A stretch of DNA of 64,000 nucleotides from Warburgia ugandensis (lineage: Eukaryota > Streptophyta > Magnoliopsida > Canellales > Canellaceae): assembly GCA_035236585.1 (NCBI GenBank), contig CP141126.1, positions 6,771,001 to 6,835,000 on the forward strand. The letters are read 5' to 3'. Below the pieces are notes generated by a model, which was not told the DNA's origin, searched no databases, and saw only the letters and a list, made by a program, of their open reading frames with translations. Position numbers and translations under genes: made by a program. Shown here one piece after another: positions 12,801 to 24,650 of this stretch; positions within the stretch are counted from its first letter, which is position 1, and each line of letters begins with the position of its first letter.

Positions 12801-14517
12801 GAAAATGGTGGAGCTCGCTGCCAAGGGCCGCTGGGTGCATTCCATGGTTGGAATCCTCCTTGGTAACCACTGCAACAATTTTGTGACAAATAAAATAAAA
12901 TAAATGATGCAATACAAAACGCCCATGCTGAGAGTATTGCCATATGTGAATCTTATTAACTGGGCCAAAAAGGCCTCATTTGATAGAAGGTTGTCCAACT
13001 TGACTCCAAATGCAGCATAAATGCCAATGCAAGTTGAACCCACTTGCCATCACTGATAGTACCTTCGATCAAAAAGTGATAAGACTCACCTGAGAAATTA
13101 TCTGATCGTGTGCGCTCAATGGTCAAAACGATTATGGATGGCTGTTGGGTAGAGTCAGCCATTCATCTAAGCTTGTTCGCAAAATGCCATGCCCCACAAT
13201 CCTCATCACTGGTTGATCTGTGAGTGTACAAATGGATTTTAAACTGACAACCATCCACTTTTATCAATCAGAAAAGCTCAGAAAAACAAGGACTAGGATC
13301 ATTCGATAGCACGAGATCTATGGGGCCTGGCCTTTTTAAGACAGGACAGGAGAAGATGAATGGTTTAGATTACCCTAAATCAGGCACCTGGTTGTACTTT
13401 CAGCTATTCAGACCATTGGTCTTGACTCTTAGATACCATCATATAATTTCTCTATTCACCCATAAGAGATCCTTGTATCAGACAAAAATAGACTTTCACA
13501 TGCTGTTCCTGATTAAGCCTGTGATGGTTTGATGACATCTGTGTTTGGTGCCCAGGCATGCTTCTTGCGGTTGTGTCCATCCTTATGGGTGTCGACACTG
13601 CCAGAGGTTTTAAATGGCTTCTCAATCGATACGGCCCCTGCAAACCAATCAGTTGGAAGGTGGATAGTTGGAGGAGACACATTTGGGTTCTGGTCGGATT
13701 ATTACTGACACTGGGTATAGTTTGGGCCATCTGTGGGGTATTATTGCGCAGCAGGCTGGAGGATGATCGTTCTAGTTCTCAGCTCTTGTTGGCTTGCTTG
13801 GTGGCACCACCCGGTGTCTGGTTGCGGTGGCTCCTGGCCCGATTGAATGGCCAAGGTTTAGGGAGGAATGGTTCGATGAAGTGGGTCCCGTTTGGAACTC
13901 TATTGGCCAACGTCCTTGCAGCTTGTATCATGGCAGCCTTGGCCACAATAAGAAAAGAGGTATGAATTCAAATAGAGAACAAGGATCTGACTTGAAAAAC
14001 CAAACTGAAGTTTTGGCTCGGGGTTGGTTAACACAACCATTTAACTATCCATGGAGTGATCTTATGTGTTGCTACCGGCAGCGCCAGATTATTCATGAAC
14101 AAGCAAGCCATGATTTTTGGGTGCTTTATCTTTCTTACCTTAATCTTATCTAATTTTCAAATTATCTCCGTGCCAAACAGGCCCTGGAAGAGAAGAAAAC
14201 TATAGTGAGAAAAAACTGGTACAAGGATATAAATAATGTAAAAACTAGAGCGAAAAAGCTAGTTACATGTAACACTGGTTGGATATTTGCTTGTGCAGGT
14301 TGACACAAAACGATGTGATATCATAATCAGCGGCATTCAATTGGGATTCTTGGGGTGTTTGAGTACAGTTTCTACGTTCGTAGCCGAATTTTATGCAATG
14401 AGACAGAGCAAACACCCATGGAGGGCTTACGTCTATTCGGCGGTAACAATCATTCTCTCCTTTGCCTTAGGTACTCTGCTCTACTCCGTGCCCATGTGGA
14501 CTAAGGGATATCAGTAG
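6826..14517 (+). CDS. FEX: fluoride exporter, two-domain CrcB/FEX family (6 exons)
   Basis: Exports F- across the plasma membrane (family knowledge: eukaryotic FEX is a fused pair of bacterial Fluc/CrcB domains). Exons: 6826-7362, 10108-10185, 12386-12484, 12670-12862, 13556-13959, 14299-14517. All are joined by GT-AG sites with matching phases, giving about 509 aa. Residues 1-179 are a polar Ser-rich tail with several RRxS-type sites. The membrane region follows. Domain 1 carries GFLGSLTTFSGWN (269-281). Domain 2 carries GTLLANVL (416-423, with the pore-type Asn 421) and GFLGCLSTVSTFVAE (453-467). The equivalent Asn in domain 1 is replaced (GSLLMGWLG, 240-248), as expected for the asymmetric eukaryotic pair. 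The start is the first ATG of an open exon; family N-termini vary, so it is the least certain part. Introns 1 and 2 carry SINEs. Confidence 0.9.
7566..7793 (+). repeat. imperfect tandem duplication, period about 122 bp
   Basis: Two copies share ATCAATTTCA..ATCAGTGA, an ATTGA..TT..AGCAA.TTGAGAAG block, CTGATGATCT and GAGATTTTAT, with GGCTAG at both ends. The copies have diverged by substitutions and small indels, so the duplication is old. It lies entirely within FEX intron 1. Confidence 0.7.
9449..9636 (+). mobile_element. Au-like SINE, young full-length copy with 13-bp TSD
   Basis: Best-preserved copy in the window: head GGGGAGCCTTGGCGCAGTGG (A box), B box GGTCACGGGTTCAAGG, CAGCCTCTTGCAAAAATGC, CCGCCCCTTCCCCGGACCCC, CATAGGCGGGAGCTTCGTGC, and an end in GGGGCTGCCCT7. 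Perfect direct repeat GAATCCTAAATTG at 9436-9448 and 9637-9649. It lies in FEX intron 1 in the sense orientation. Confidence 0.93.
11712..11898 (+). mobile_element. Au-like SINE with 11-bp TSD
   Basis: Head CGGAGCCTTGGTGCAATGG, B box GGTCATGGGTTCAAGGC, end GGGCTGCCCTTTTT. Direct repeat ATTTGCTGTTA at 11701-11711 and 11899-11909. It lies in FEX intron 2, in the sense orientation. Confidence 0.9.
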
Positions 14518-14888
14518 AATTTCTTCCTCCAAGAGCACCATTGACTGCCAGCAAAATATGCCAATGCAGCTGTATGTAGACTCTTCCGTGCACTTGTTTG
14601 CTTCTCCAGTTCACCCTTACCTGTGAGCATTGCATGAGCAAACGAAGCAGGGGCCAGAATCAGCTTAAATCCATGTGTTTAAATGGATAATTCATTGTGC
14701 TGGGTCTGGAGAAGACAAACTACATTCGGCGCCTTTGACTAGGTTCTATCTGCATTATGGAGACTACTATGAGGGAGATAAGTGCTTCCTGAACTAGTAG
14801 TGGTTGCTTCTTTGATGACTTTTGTGTCTCAATCTTCTCTCAATTCTTCATATATCGGAGAGGTTGGCGCTTAAATAAGTCTTTGGCA

Positions 14889-14973
14889 CCAGCCTCTCTC
14901 TAGCTTGATGGTTAGAGTCGGATAAATTGAGCCTTTGGTCTCACCATCGATGACTGGTAGCCTCCTCTTTAAC
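14889..14973 (+). mobile_element. possible tRNA-derived short insertion
   Basis: An 85-bp segment is flanked by near-identical repeats AAGTCTTTGGCA (14877-14888) and AAGTCTTTTGGCA (14974-14986). Inside it, TAGCTTGATGGTTAGAG resembles a tRNA D-arm/A box. No good B box follows. It could be a truncated SINE of a family other than Au, or a chance repeat. Confidence 0.25.
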
Positions 14974-16449
14974 AAGTCTTTTGGCATTGCATTCTTCAAG
15001 GTTTGTACAATACTGCTGAGAAAAGAAGGTTATATAGGGAAAAAAGTACATCATATTGTATTCAAATCCTTTTCTGAACTGCCGACAAATGTCTTGTGTA
15101 GTTGAACGCAGACAACTAGGCTTCTTTCACTAAGAAATCATTCATCATACCACTTACCAAGTTTTTAATCATTCAAAAAAAAAAAAAAAACTATGTTTGG
15201 ATGATTCTAGCGTCCAAAAAGACTATTTTTGGTCAAATTTATTCAGAGTTTCCAACTATATGCTTAATTCTTGCGATTACTAATATACCTTTTCAGACAG
15301 TTTTGCCTTTTGGACTAGCAGACATCCACGCTCGAGGAGATCTGATAAGCAGATTGAATCAACCAAAGTGGCCCCTTCCTTGCAAAGTGGGGCATCACAG
15401 GGCAGCCTACGTACGATATCCTCGGGCGCTGCTGTATCATTCCTTAAATTATAAGAAATTACATATCCTAACTTTTAAAATAATAAATTATTTAAAGAGA
15501 GAAGTTCAAAAACTCAATTCATTTGAAAAAGAAATGACTGGCAAATGTTATCCCTTCTAATTTTAGAATTTATTATATCTAAATCAAAATACATTCAACG
15601 TGACATAAATATATTTTCTCTTCTTTTTCTTCTTTTAAAGTTGAGGAGGGTAAGTTAAAAGAGCACAGACATGAAAGTTGCTTCTATCAGCTACCTTCCT
15701 TTAGGGATCAAGGGTGTTACGATGAAGAGGGCAATATCTTCACCATACAAAGAGCAAAGTAAAAACTCAAAGTGCAGGAAGTTGAAATAAGCACTACTAC
15801 TAAGCAAGGACTTGGTTGATTAAGGGAACAAGACACTTGGGGCCCATATAGGAAAACATTTGCAAATTCATATAGCTAAAGTTGCAGACCATGAATAGGA
15901 GGACCCACCAGGTCTTAGTCCCAGGGCAAATGGATGTCTCAATGATTTAGTCCGCGAAAATTCAATGTTTTAAGAAATGCCGGTACTAGCCAAAGTGCCG
16001 TGGCTACTGCCATTACCAAATCAACACGAGTACAACAGCATTTCCTATCATAACGTCTTTTCGACGTTAAAAGAAATATTTGTTTTGCACAAAAAATTGG
16101 AACTCTTTAACTTGGTCTTCTATATAGAACTTGTAGCAGGAACTTACCATCATCAATTATCCTAGTTGTTCAGTTGCTTGCCAAATGGATACCAACGATA
16201 ATGTTACGGACAACGCAAATCACTGATATACACTCATAAATTTAATCCTCGTCAAAGAGAAAGATAGTCATTCGAATTCATGACCAAGCTTATTTCAAGG
16301 AAGACGCCGAGTTGCCTGTGACAAGCTCCCCTGGCCACTATTCGTTGTTGGCATCAAGTTCAGGTCACTTCAGTGGCACTTCACAGTTAAAAGCAGTAGT
16401 TTCTTCTTCAACTTAAAACCTACTAGAGGGTTTATTTAACATCATATCT

Positions 16450-16620
16450 TGGGTGTTTCTGCTGGCATATCTTTTGTGATATCTCCTCTGATATCTTTTG
16501 TGATATCTGAAATATGTCATATGTTCTGTGATATCTAGGATATGTGAGATATGTTATGTGATATCTTTTGTAATATTTTTGTTGATATCTAAGATATACA
16601 TACATACATACATAATAAAA
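16450..16620. repeat. GATATC-rich low-complexity repeat with ATAC microsatellite
   Basis: The palindrome GATATC occurs six times between about 16478 and 16590, usually as TGTGATATCT, with the related CATATCTT and GGATATG. A short (ATAC)n run follows at about 16598-16613. It is not coding. Confidence 0.6.
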
Positions 16621-17902
16621 ATAATGCATCAACTAATCAGAATGTAATAATCCTTAACATGTAGGGTTCACATTACTTTCGTTGCACTTTATCATTTATA
16701 TAAAAATATATTGTACATCTGGCTTTGTAAAAGTCATAATATAATATATTTAATTTTAGTTAGGTGTCTTGTTAGGCACATTTAAGTGTTCAAATATCAT
16801 CTTGATCTCTGTATTTTCTTGTTGTAGGCATTCCCTGTTATCAAGTTCTAAAAAGTCAAAAGACATAAAGAAAGAAACCAACTATTGCCAGAACCGAAAT
16901 GGTCAAAACATTAAGGACGCAAACAAAATAAATCTAATAAAATGAACCAAAAGCCACTGTAGTGATTCCAAAAGATGTATATCCTAATGAGGAGTAAACT
17001 CCATAGTTTCATCAAATAACAAACTAATTTATTGGGAAGCATTAATAAAGTACATGCAGTTTTTAAGATAAGTCTTGCATAAACATAGACACAATAATAG
17101 AAATGATAATAACAAGCAAGAATTCGCATAAGACGTATGCTACCACATCAGTGAACTTAGACACTATATTTTGATCGAAAACCCTACCATCCACCCACTC
17201 TCTCTAGTGCATTGCCATCCTAATTGGTGGTAAGGGTGGTAGCTCAATCGGCACATACTCATCAAGCTAGATGAATCATCTCATATGTTGTTTGTGGGTA
17301 GAGCAACGAAAGTACCACTTGAATGCACCTAGAGTAGCAGCATAGGCCCTTGATCGCATTCACAGAACAGGTGATGATTTTGCTCCATTCTTATAAAAAA
17401 GACATCACATACATATATTTTGTTATGGGAGTATTACACACAATTAATACACGAAATCATCATGCAACTTTTCATAATAAAACAACTAAATATATCATAA
17501 AAGAGTTTTTCATAAAACAACATGTTCCTTATCATGATTGCACAACTATTGGTTGTTTCTGTGAAAATAATCGAACCAAAATTTCTATGCGATGGAAGCA
17601 TATAAAGCAGTAACATCCTGACAAGTTGACTCCTAGGTAGGCGTACTGTGTACTTTGCGAATTACCTTCACTCATCAAGGTTGCTTATAAATCTTGCATC
17701 TCTATTTCATCCCGATACAACACATGCAGACCGGTGTTCACCCTCTCCATGTTTATAGTCATGACAACTTTCTCGTCATAATCATTACTCGAGAGTATAT
17801 TATCATTGTCATCGTTGCTTTCAAATCTAGGTCCTCTCCCATATCTTATGCCAGTCATGTTTCATTGACGCATTCCTGTCACATAAAATTATGCACACAC
17901 AT

Positions 17903-19260
17903 GTGACACCTCGGTTTTCTAAACCTTTTTTTTTTTTTCACTGTTGTAATAATAATATGTTTTTAAGAAAAATAGACTGGATCTTTGAAAATAAAACTTG
18001 CAATTAACATAAATAATGCAGTGTTCAAAAGAAATCCTCGAGGATCATCCTATATCCAAAACCATGATAATAAACAAAAGTCAAATCGTCGATACACTAG
18101 GCATGCTCAAAGTAAAACTACAACAAATCATACACAGTCGTGAAAAGATAATAATAAGAATAATATGTATAAATGTTCCCAGGGTCCATCCATGATCATC
18201 ACGTTATACACACATCGGCCCAGTAAAGGTATATTATACAAGTAGTGTGGGTCTATTTTATCCAAAACATCAACATCCATGTACAAGCCATCAAATCTAA
18301 ACACAAGTCCAAGATATGTACACTAAATCAGTCTTTGATATACAAAAATGAAGATGGTCCTAGAAATGCTCGCTCAGTCAATGCTGCTCTACCTGCTTAC
18401 CCTTAATGCTATCGCGTTCCAAATCTGAAGCATTACAAAACAAAGCAATGCCTCAATAAGCTGTGCTTGTGTAAGTGATTATCATTTAATAATAAATACA
18501 AATCAAATCAAATGGCACTAAGTATCATAATCATGTCAAAATCTCATAAGACAAAAGTATGCAAAGCATGTGAAACCTCAACTATTCATGATGAATAAAT
18601 CAATAAATCATGCGCTAAGCAAATCGTCATCAAATTTGAATATCATAGCATGCAATGCATGAAACTCATGGATACTCATCAATCATTATAACTAAAAGTC
18701 TGTATCCATAGAACAAATAATGCATATCGTGATCATAGAAAATTGTGCACAAATAAGTCCTATGAGCGCCTCAACTACACTCATGACAATGGCAATGAGT
18801 ACTCATTCCAACCTTAGGTCCCTCACGTGCAGCCCCCATTAGTCTATTTCCCTATGGAAGCCTATCAGCCAAAACTACCAGCTCGCTCTCAAATCGGTAC
18901 AAGACCTGGCTTTCCCTGCTTCGCTCAATACAATCCAACCCTGGGTCCTTCACGTGCAGCCCGCATCAGTCTATTTCCTGATGGAAGCCTGTCAACCCAA
19001 AACTACCTGCCCGCCCTAAAATCGGTACAAGACCCGGCTTATCCCGCTTCACCCAATAGTCTCAGTCAAGATCCATGATAAGGTGTAATCCATCACATAC
19101 CAAACATGAATGATCATGAAATCAAATGTTATGATAACAAATATGAAGTACTATACACATACAACAAAACATGATAGTGCATAAGACACATGCCTTAAGA
19201 ATTTTAGATAAGTCACAATAGATGAAATTAAAAGGGAAATCCCAAATGTGATCACTACCT
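17903..19260. mobile_element. possible LTR-type relic next to gypsy gag
   Basis: TGTGACACCTCGGTTTTC at 17905-17922 looks like the start of a Ty3/gypsy-type LTR read on the plus strand. The segment runs to the decayed gag at 19300-20117 and has no genes. It includes a 127-bp tandem duplication (18810-19060). The orientation implied by the LTR-like start conflicts with the minus-strand gag, so this may be a solo LTR or a rearranged element. I could not find a matching second LTR. Confidence 0.35.
18810..19060. repeat. tandem duplication, period 127 bp
   Basis: Copy 1 starts at 18810 and copy 2 at 18937. Shared blocks include CACGTGCAGCCC, AGTCTATTTCC, GATGGAAGCCT or TATGGAAGCCT, AAAACTACC, AATCGGTACAAGACC and CCCGCTTC. 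The copies differ by roughly one base in six, so the duplication is fairly old. Confidence 0.75.
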
Positions 19261-19299
19261 GGTTCGAGGCTTGTGCCTGTCCCGAAGTAATGGTGAAGA

Positions 19300-20117
19300 T
19301 GCGTCCCTAACTACATGGCGCTGGCTTCGTAGTGGCTTCTGTCCTTACTGGCCTATCTCTCTAACCTTTTGGATAGTCTCTCATTGCGTGTCCTATCTCG
19401 CCACAGCCGTAACATTTGAATGGCTGTCTCGGCTGGAAAGGATGTTGTCCCTACTACTGTTGCTGTGGCTGGTGTGGGCCCTGATACTAATGAATCTATC
19501 CTAAGGCTGCGTGGACATGAAGGACCTCTTGCCCTTAAAGGGCTGACTCATCTCTCCTTTGCTTCGTACTAGATCTCTCTCAAGCACGAAAGCTGTGTCT
19601 GCAGCCTGCCTCATCGTTGTTGGGTGTGCGATAAGTACCTCGTGCTTCAACTGCGGCATTAGCTCATTGACAAATTTATCCGTCGCCTCCTGATCTGAGG
19701 CAAAAGGGGCAAACACGAATCTCCGTAGTCTAGTGAATCGGTTCAGATACTGCTGAACCTTCATACTTTCCTGTGCTAATGTAGCAAACTCTCTCTTCAT
19801 AGCATGTAAGGCATGATGAGGGAAGTACTGAAAATCTTTCAAAAATCCTCCCATAAAAGTGGTGCTGATGATGGAGGGTGCGTCTGTTGCTGAGTCTTCC
19901 ACCAAAACTCAGCCTCTCTAATCAATAAGTATGTCGTTAATCTGACTTGATCCTCAGGTAGGGCCTCTATCCCCTCGAATGCCTTCTTTACCTCAAATAG
20001 CCATCTCTCTGCCACTGTTGTATCTCCTTCCCCATGGAAAGAGGGCACCATCCTCTGGAACCTTTTGAGCTGCTTAGCCAATGACACTGCTAGTGGGGAA
20101 GAAGGAGAGGCGTGCAA
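19300..20117 (-). pseudogene. Ty3/gypsy retrotransposon gag relic
   Basis: Two overlapping minus-strand open pieces in different frames (20117-19839 and 19905-19501) make a broken gag. The first has the N-terminal capsid pattern (LKRFQRMVPSFHGEGD, AERWLFEVKKAFEG, REAEFWWK). The second continues it (YFPHHALHAMKREFATL, MKVQQYLNRFTRLRRF). Further on, at about 19389-19448, a zinc knuckle reads CYGCGEIGHAMRDY, where the last Cys of CCHC has become Tyr. No protease, reverse transcriptase or integrase follows. The element is dead. Confidence 0.8.
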
Positions 20118-22508
20118 GGCTGGTGATGCATGGGAGTATGTTGCATGGTTTGTTGTTATAAAAAAACAACCCCTCTCAATTTGTAGTCTCTTTTTTATTT
20201 TAAATGTGTAAATAGGGTCTACTACAAAAATATTAAAATGCCCCTACTATTAAAAATGCTATAACTTTCTCGTTAGATCTATGTTTTTAGCATTCCTAAT
20301 GTCGTTGGATTCATTTTTTTATAGTACAATTCAATTATTAAGGTTTCAAAACTTTATTTTGCTTCTACAAAAACCCATTTCTTAGAAATTTAAAATATTT
20401 TTAAAAATTTTCCTTTCTTTGCAATAAAAATTACACGAAATAAGATTTTAAAAGTTAGGGTTATTATAACAAGTACGAAAAATAAATAAACTGGTATCTA
20501 GTGACATCTATCACCCATTTGTAATTAAAGTTTCAAATCATATAATAACTATAGAAGCAACATAAGTAATAATATCTACTCACGTTCATCATTGCAAAAA
20601 ATAGTGTCTAATCATGGTGTTAACATAAGTAATAATAAATGACAAACGGATAAAAAAACAATTATAGAAGTCCACTATAGAAACACATCAAATTGTTTCA
20701 AACAACAAAAACCATAAAAGTGGTTTTAATCCAACTACAAGGTCTTCTAAAAAATGTACTCTCTTGTAATTGTATCCTCAAATACAATAGTTGTCTCTCT
20801 CAAGATCAATGTACCAAACCTGCCCTAAAGCCCATGCCCATTTGTTGCAAAATATTATAGGCCTTAAGTCTCTCCAACTTAGTGAGACCTTCTAAAGTAC
20901 TAGCGCAGTCATCTACGATGTGTTGTCTAGACTTGCAAGTCTTTATACTCTTTATATAATATTGGGATCAACAAATGGTGGGGGATGAATAGATATTGAG
21001 GACGCTGCCTGATCAACTTATTTTCCTTTCTCCCTCACTCGTTGCTGGTTAACAGTCCTAGAGGAGGAATCAAGATGATGATGTGGAGGCAGCTGAATGG
21101 ACCGGGGCTTGTGAAAGATGTTCAAACGGATCTTGTGAGTGTAATCCATCGCTGTTCCCTTGTACTTCCTTTACATCAACATCCACATTTGGCATATCCG
21201 ATCGGTATACTTCCTCAGCTAGTTGTGTATGTTGACAAGCAGCCATGCTCTATCTCGCGAGCGCCTCATCTTCTTCAATAATATTAGTAGCAGAGCAGAA
21301 TTCTCAGATTGCACTACCTCTCCCCAAAACACTCTCCAGGGGCTCGTAGTTTTACAAGTTCCTATTGAACTAGCAACGTACCTCCAGATTTGACTGTACA
21401 CACATGTGTAAGGGCATTGTAAAGGTGATGTATAGTAATATAGTGTGGAGTAATGCATTACCTTCAAGTGTATATTCAAGACCTCCATTCCTCAACTTTG
21501 CAAGTATAATGTACTTACTTTTGAAAAGCCTTATCTTGATATTCAACTACTTCGTTGTCAAATTAGCTCTGAAACAGAGTTTGAAGCAAAGCAATAGTTC
21601 CTTAATTACCTCATCCTTTGGCATGCTCTCAATTGTGATGATTCTAACCTTTATTATTTCATCACAATGTCTCGAGGACAAAGTCCTCTTGTTCCTTGGT
21701 TCATTTATTATAGGGCCCCTTGTTTGCCTCAACTAAGCCTTCAGATATAGTTCTAAATCTTTGCCATTAACTGAATTAGGTGTTACAAGAATTCTATCCT
21801 TTCTTTTGTGAGGCATCTGAAAAGAAATCTATTTGCTATTCAGGCTATCTAAAAGTCTCAAAAGTGCATTTATATGTTGTTTAGTGAAACTTGGGGACAA
21901 ATATATTTGTTGTCTAGCATTTGAAATCTAATAAGCTAAATATATCACAATCAGAATTAGTTTAACAATCATTACGAGATACTCGGATAAGCATTTGACA
22001 GATAATTATGTAGATCACGGCTATCATACATATAGATAAACCCTGACAAAGCTGGCAAAAAAAGAAAGCATCATCGCCAAGTTAGTGGATGAGTCCTAGC
22101 ACATTGTCCAATGTCTCAAATCACCACTAAGTTTAAGAACCAAACATTTTATCCCGAAATATTAAGCGAGATGAATCGCCAGCACTGTCTCACCAATAAC
22201 ACTAATAATGTATAACTTTGATAGACAACACATATGATTGGTTGAAATTTCGAGAAAGCGAGTAATTTGATCCAGTAGAAGAACAGTGCCAAACGTGATA
22301 CTGTCCAGCTAAACTCGTGCATTCTAAGTGCCAAGACATCAGTTGTCATTCAATGTACACCACTCCTGCAGAATGAACATGTGTACGGACAATGACCAAA
22401 CTTTAAAACAAGATGTCAAGAAAGGAATGTGACTTTTAATTCCTTTCTTTGTGTGTTTGTGGGTAATATAAAAGGTGATAGTGCAAATGAAATATGCTAA
22501 TAAACTAG
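20118..22508. other. intergenic AT-rich DNA, no gene seen
   Basis: 20160-20960 is very AT-rich and could be the decayed 5' part of the gypsy element, but no LTR boundary is visible. Open stretches at 21042-21281 and 21404-21736 show no recognisable domain and no splice structure that I can support. Confidence 0.5.
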
Positions 22509-22658
22509 AAAAAGGCACAAGGGCAGCCCCAGGCACAAAGCTCCCGCCTATGCAGGGTCTGAGGAAAGGGTGGACTAAAGGGCCTAAAGTACACAGTCTT
22601 ATATTTTGCAAGAGGCTGTTTCTACGCCTTGAACCCATGACCTTCAATATGGATAACA
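22509..22658 (-). mobile_element. Au-like SINE, head-truncated
   Basis: Reverse-oriented body: GGGCAGCCCCAGGCACAAAG, CCGCCTATGCAGGGTCTGAG, TTTTGCAAGAGGCTGTTTC, ACGCCTTGAACCCATGACC. The similarity stops just past the B box, so the A-box half is missing. Confidence 0.75.
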
Positions 22659-23468
22659 AACCACAAACAAATTTTTATTGTGAGAGGAAAAGAGAATTTG
22701 GCCCCTAATTTGTCTATTCTAAAGTTAGAGGACGACTTCGTCCAGAAATTCGGATAGCTCTTCGTTTTGTTCAACTAAAGATTAGGAAGACTCATGTGTT
22801 CACCCTCTCTGAGGAAGAGTTATGAAGTACCAGAGCCTATTCTTAAATATACTTGAAATTTCCCCCATACATTGTGCCAGGGATGCAAGATGCCCAAGTT
22901 CACACCATACCTAAAAGGCAACCATGGAACTCTACCTGAACCAACCGGAATTCCAACAGCGATGCTTATTTGCTTTACAGAGTCTGAAACATACACAAAA
23001 AGACTGTAAATCGAGATATCATAAGGCCTCTTGAACAAGGGTCCAGATGGGTAACACTACACACTACAGAGCGGCTTTCAGCTGATCCTAGCCATTAACA
23101 TTCTACACCTTATACAAACCATGCCACAGAAGTCCAGTGAAGATGGTAGCCTTAGATGTGAAATTGATGATAAAACAGTCCCTTCACTCAATTCAGGGGC
23201 CAGGAAACCCTATTAGATCAACTACCCAACCAAATATTTTGGCTCTCGTTCAGAGTAAATTTTCGTTGAGTTATCATATCTGGTTTAGCCTTAACCCTAG
23301 ATATCACGGTGCCAACCACCTGTAGGGGTCAGCAGTCGCAAATTCTGATGCTACCGAAGAATCGCGGTGTTTGAACGATGCCCTAAAGAGTGCCAAGAGC
23401 ATGAACCATCCAAGATAATAGCCGATCATGCATAACCATAGAGAATTGAATAAAGAGATATGGACGAA

Positions 23469-23704
23469 AAAGGGCGCACGAAACTCTTACCTATTAAGAT
23501 CGGTGGAAGGATGGACCTCAAGGGTTTATAGTATGCAGCCTTACTTTGTATTTTACTCTTACCTATTAAGATCGGTGGAAGGATGGACCCCAAGGGTTTA
23601 TAGTATGCAGCCTTACTTTGTATTTTTATAAGAGGCTGTTTTTAGGCCTTAAACTCGTGACCTCAAATTCACCCAACTACAACCTTACCATTGCACCAAT
23701 ACTA
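23469..23704 (-). mobile_element. Au-like SINE carrying an internal 72-bp tandem duplication
   Basis: Reverse-oriented SINE with recognisable parts: GGGTTTATAGTATGCAGCC, AAGAGGCTGTTTTTAGGCC, AACTCGTGACCTCAA, and an A box at ACCATTGCACCAA. The body is duplicated in tandem: 23483-23554 and 23555-23626 are 72 bp each and differ at one base (ACCTC versus ACCCC). The 3' end of the SINE is rearranged. Confidence 0.8.
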
Positions 23705-23948
23705 TATGCAAAAGAACACAAACATGAGTGCATACAAAAGAATGAGGAAAAGAGGGTAAAAATCAAACGGCTTGCAAACCCTACATTGTGATGAATCAAA
23801 ATAAAGGGTTATAAGCTGCTTGGCAGATGCTTCTATCTAGTATTTCTCTTCTGACAAATCGTTCAATAGCCTCTTGGACCCATTACCACCTCTTGCATCT
23901 AATTCATCTGACAACATAGACAATATGCTTCTCTAAACTAGCATCTGG

Positions 23949-24114
23949 GGGCAATTTTGGTGTAACGGTAAAAGTTATCGTCAAGTCACATATTCAAGGC
24001 ATGAAAATAATCTCTTACAAAATGAAAGGTAAGATTGTGTACTTTAGACTTGTGACTCATCCTTTCTCCGGACTCTATATAGGTGGGAGCTTTGTGCACT
24101 GGGCTGCCCTTTTA
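23949..24114 (+). mobile_element. Au-like SINE (diverged)
   Basis: Decayed head (GGCAATTTTGGTGTAACGG), B-box region CACATATTCAAGGC, body TAATCTCTTACAAAATG, and end GTGGGAGCTTTGTGCACTGG then GCTGCCCTTTT. No clear target-site duplication. Confidence 0.75.
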
Positions 24115-24536
24115 TTCTATGAAAACATGCTGTAGATGGGATCAATTTGCATGGAAAGTAGGGAACCATCAAATGTCGAAAGGGAAGTCAATCGAGTACC
24201 ATGGAGAAATAATTCACCTGGCAACGAATGATAGCAACGAAGGTGGCGACGCTATGTCTTTTTTTAGGCTGTGAGCTTCTTGAGAGAGAAATTCCTTTTT
24301 ATTCTCTTTCTAAAAAATTATGATTTAAAGATGGTATTTCTCTCTTCAAAAACTATCAAAATTTAGACTGCAAATAGGATTATCTAATAACAACATATAT
24401 ATCACTTGTTCATAATATTAAATAAATATAATATCTTATATGTGCTTAAAATATTATAATTAAATAAAAATAATATTTTATAAATGCTCAAGATATTACA
24501 AATTAAGTAAACTTAATATTTCATATATGTCCAAGA

Positions 24537-24650
24537 TAAAGGGCAAACCCGGTACACACTGCTCCAGCATAAGCAAGGTCTAGAAAGAGAGTAGACTACA
24601 ATGATTAATAGTCTTGCATATTTTATAAACTGTTTTTACTTTGTGAACCC
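24537..24650 (-). mobile_element. Au-like SINE, very diverged fragment
   Basis: Weak but ordered matches in reverse orientation: AAAGGGCAAACCCGGTACAC, AAGCAAGGTCTAGAAAGAG, AATAGTCTTGCATATTTT, TAAACTGTTTTTACTTTGTG, AACCCATG. It sits in very AT-rich DNA upstream of BCD1. Confidence 0.5.

Larger units (their letters stand above)
14518..17902. other. FEX 3' region and intergenic AT-rich DNA
   Basis: 14518 to about 14870 should hold the FEX 3' UTR. Beyond it I see no gene: a possible short tRNA-like insertion (14889-14973), a poly-A run (15175-15190), and a GATATC-rich simple repeat (16450-16620). Short open stretches at 15201-15560 and 17350-17613 have no family features. Confidence 0.5.

Noticed and set aside
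18827-19078. Open frame with repeated PDGSLSTQNYLPALKS-like units
   Set aside because: It comes from the 127-bp tandem duplication in a likely LTR-type repeat and has no protein-family support.
23428-23631. Open frame with a duplicated 24-residue unit
   Set aside because: It is the reverse side of a SINE with a 72-bp duplication.
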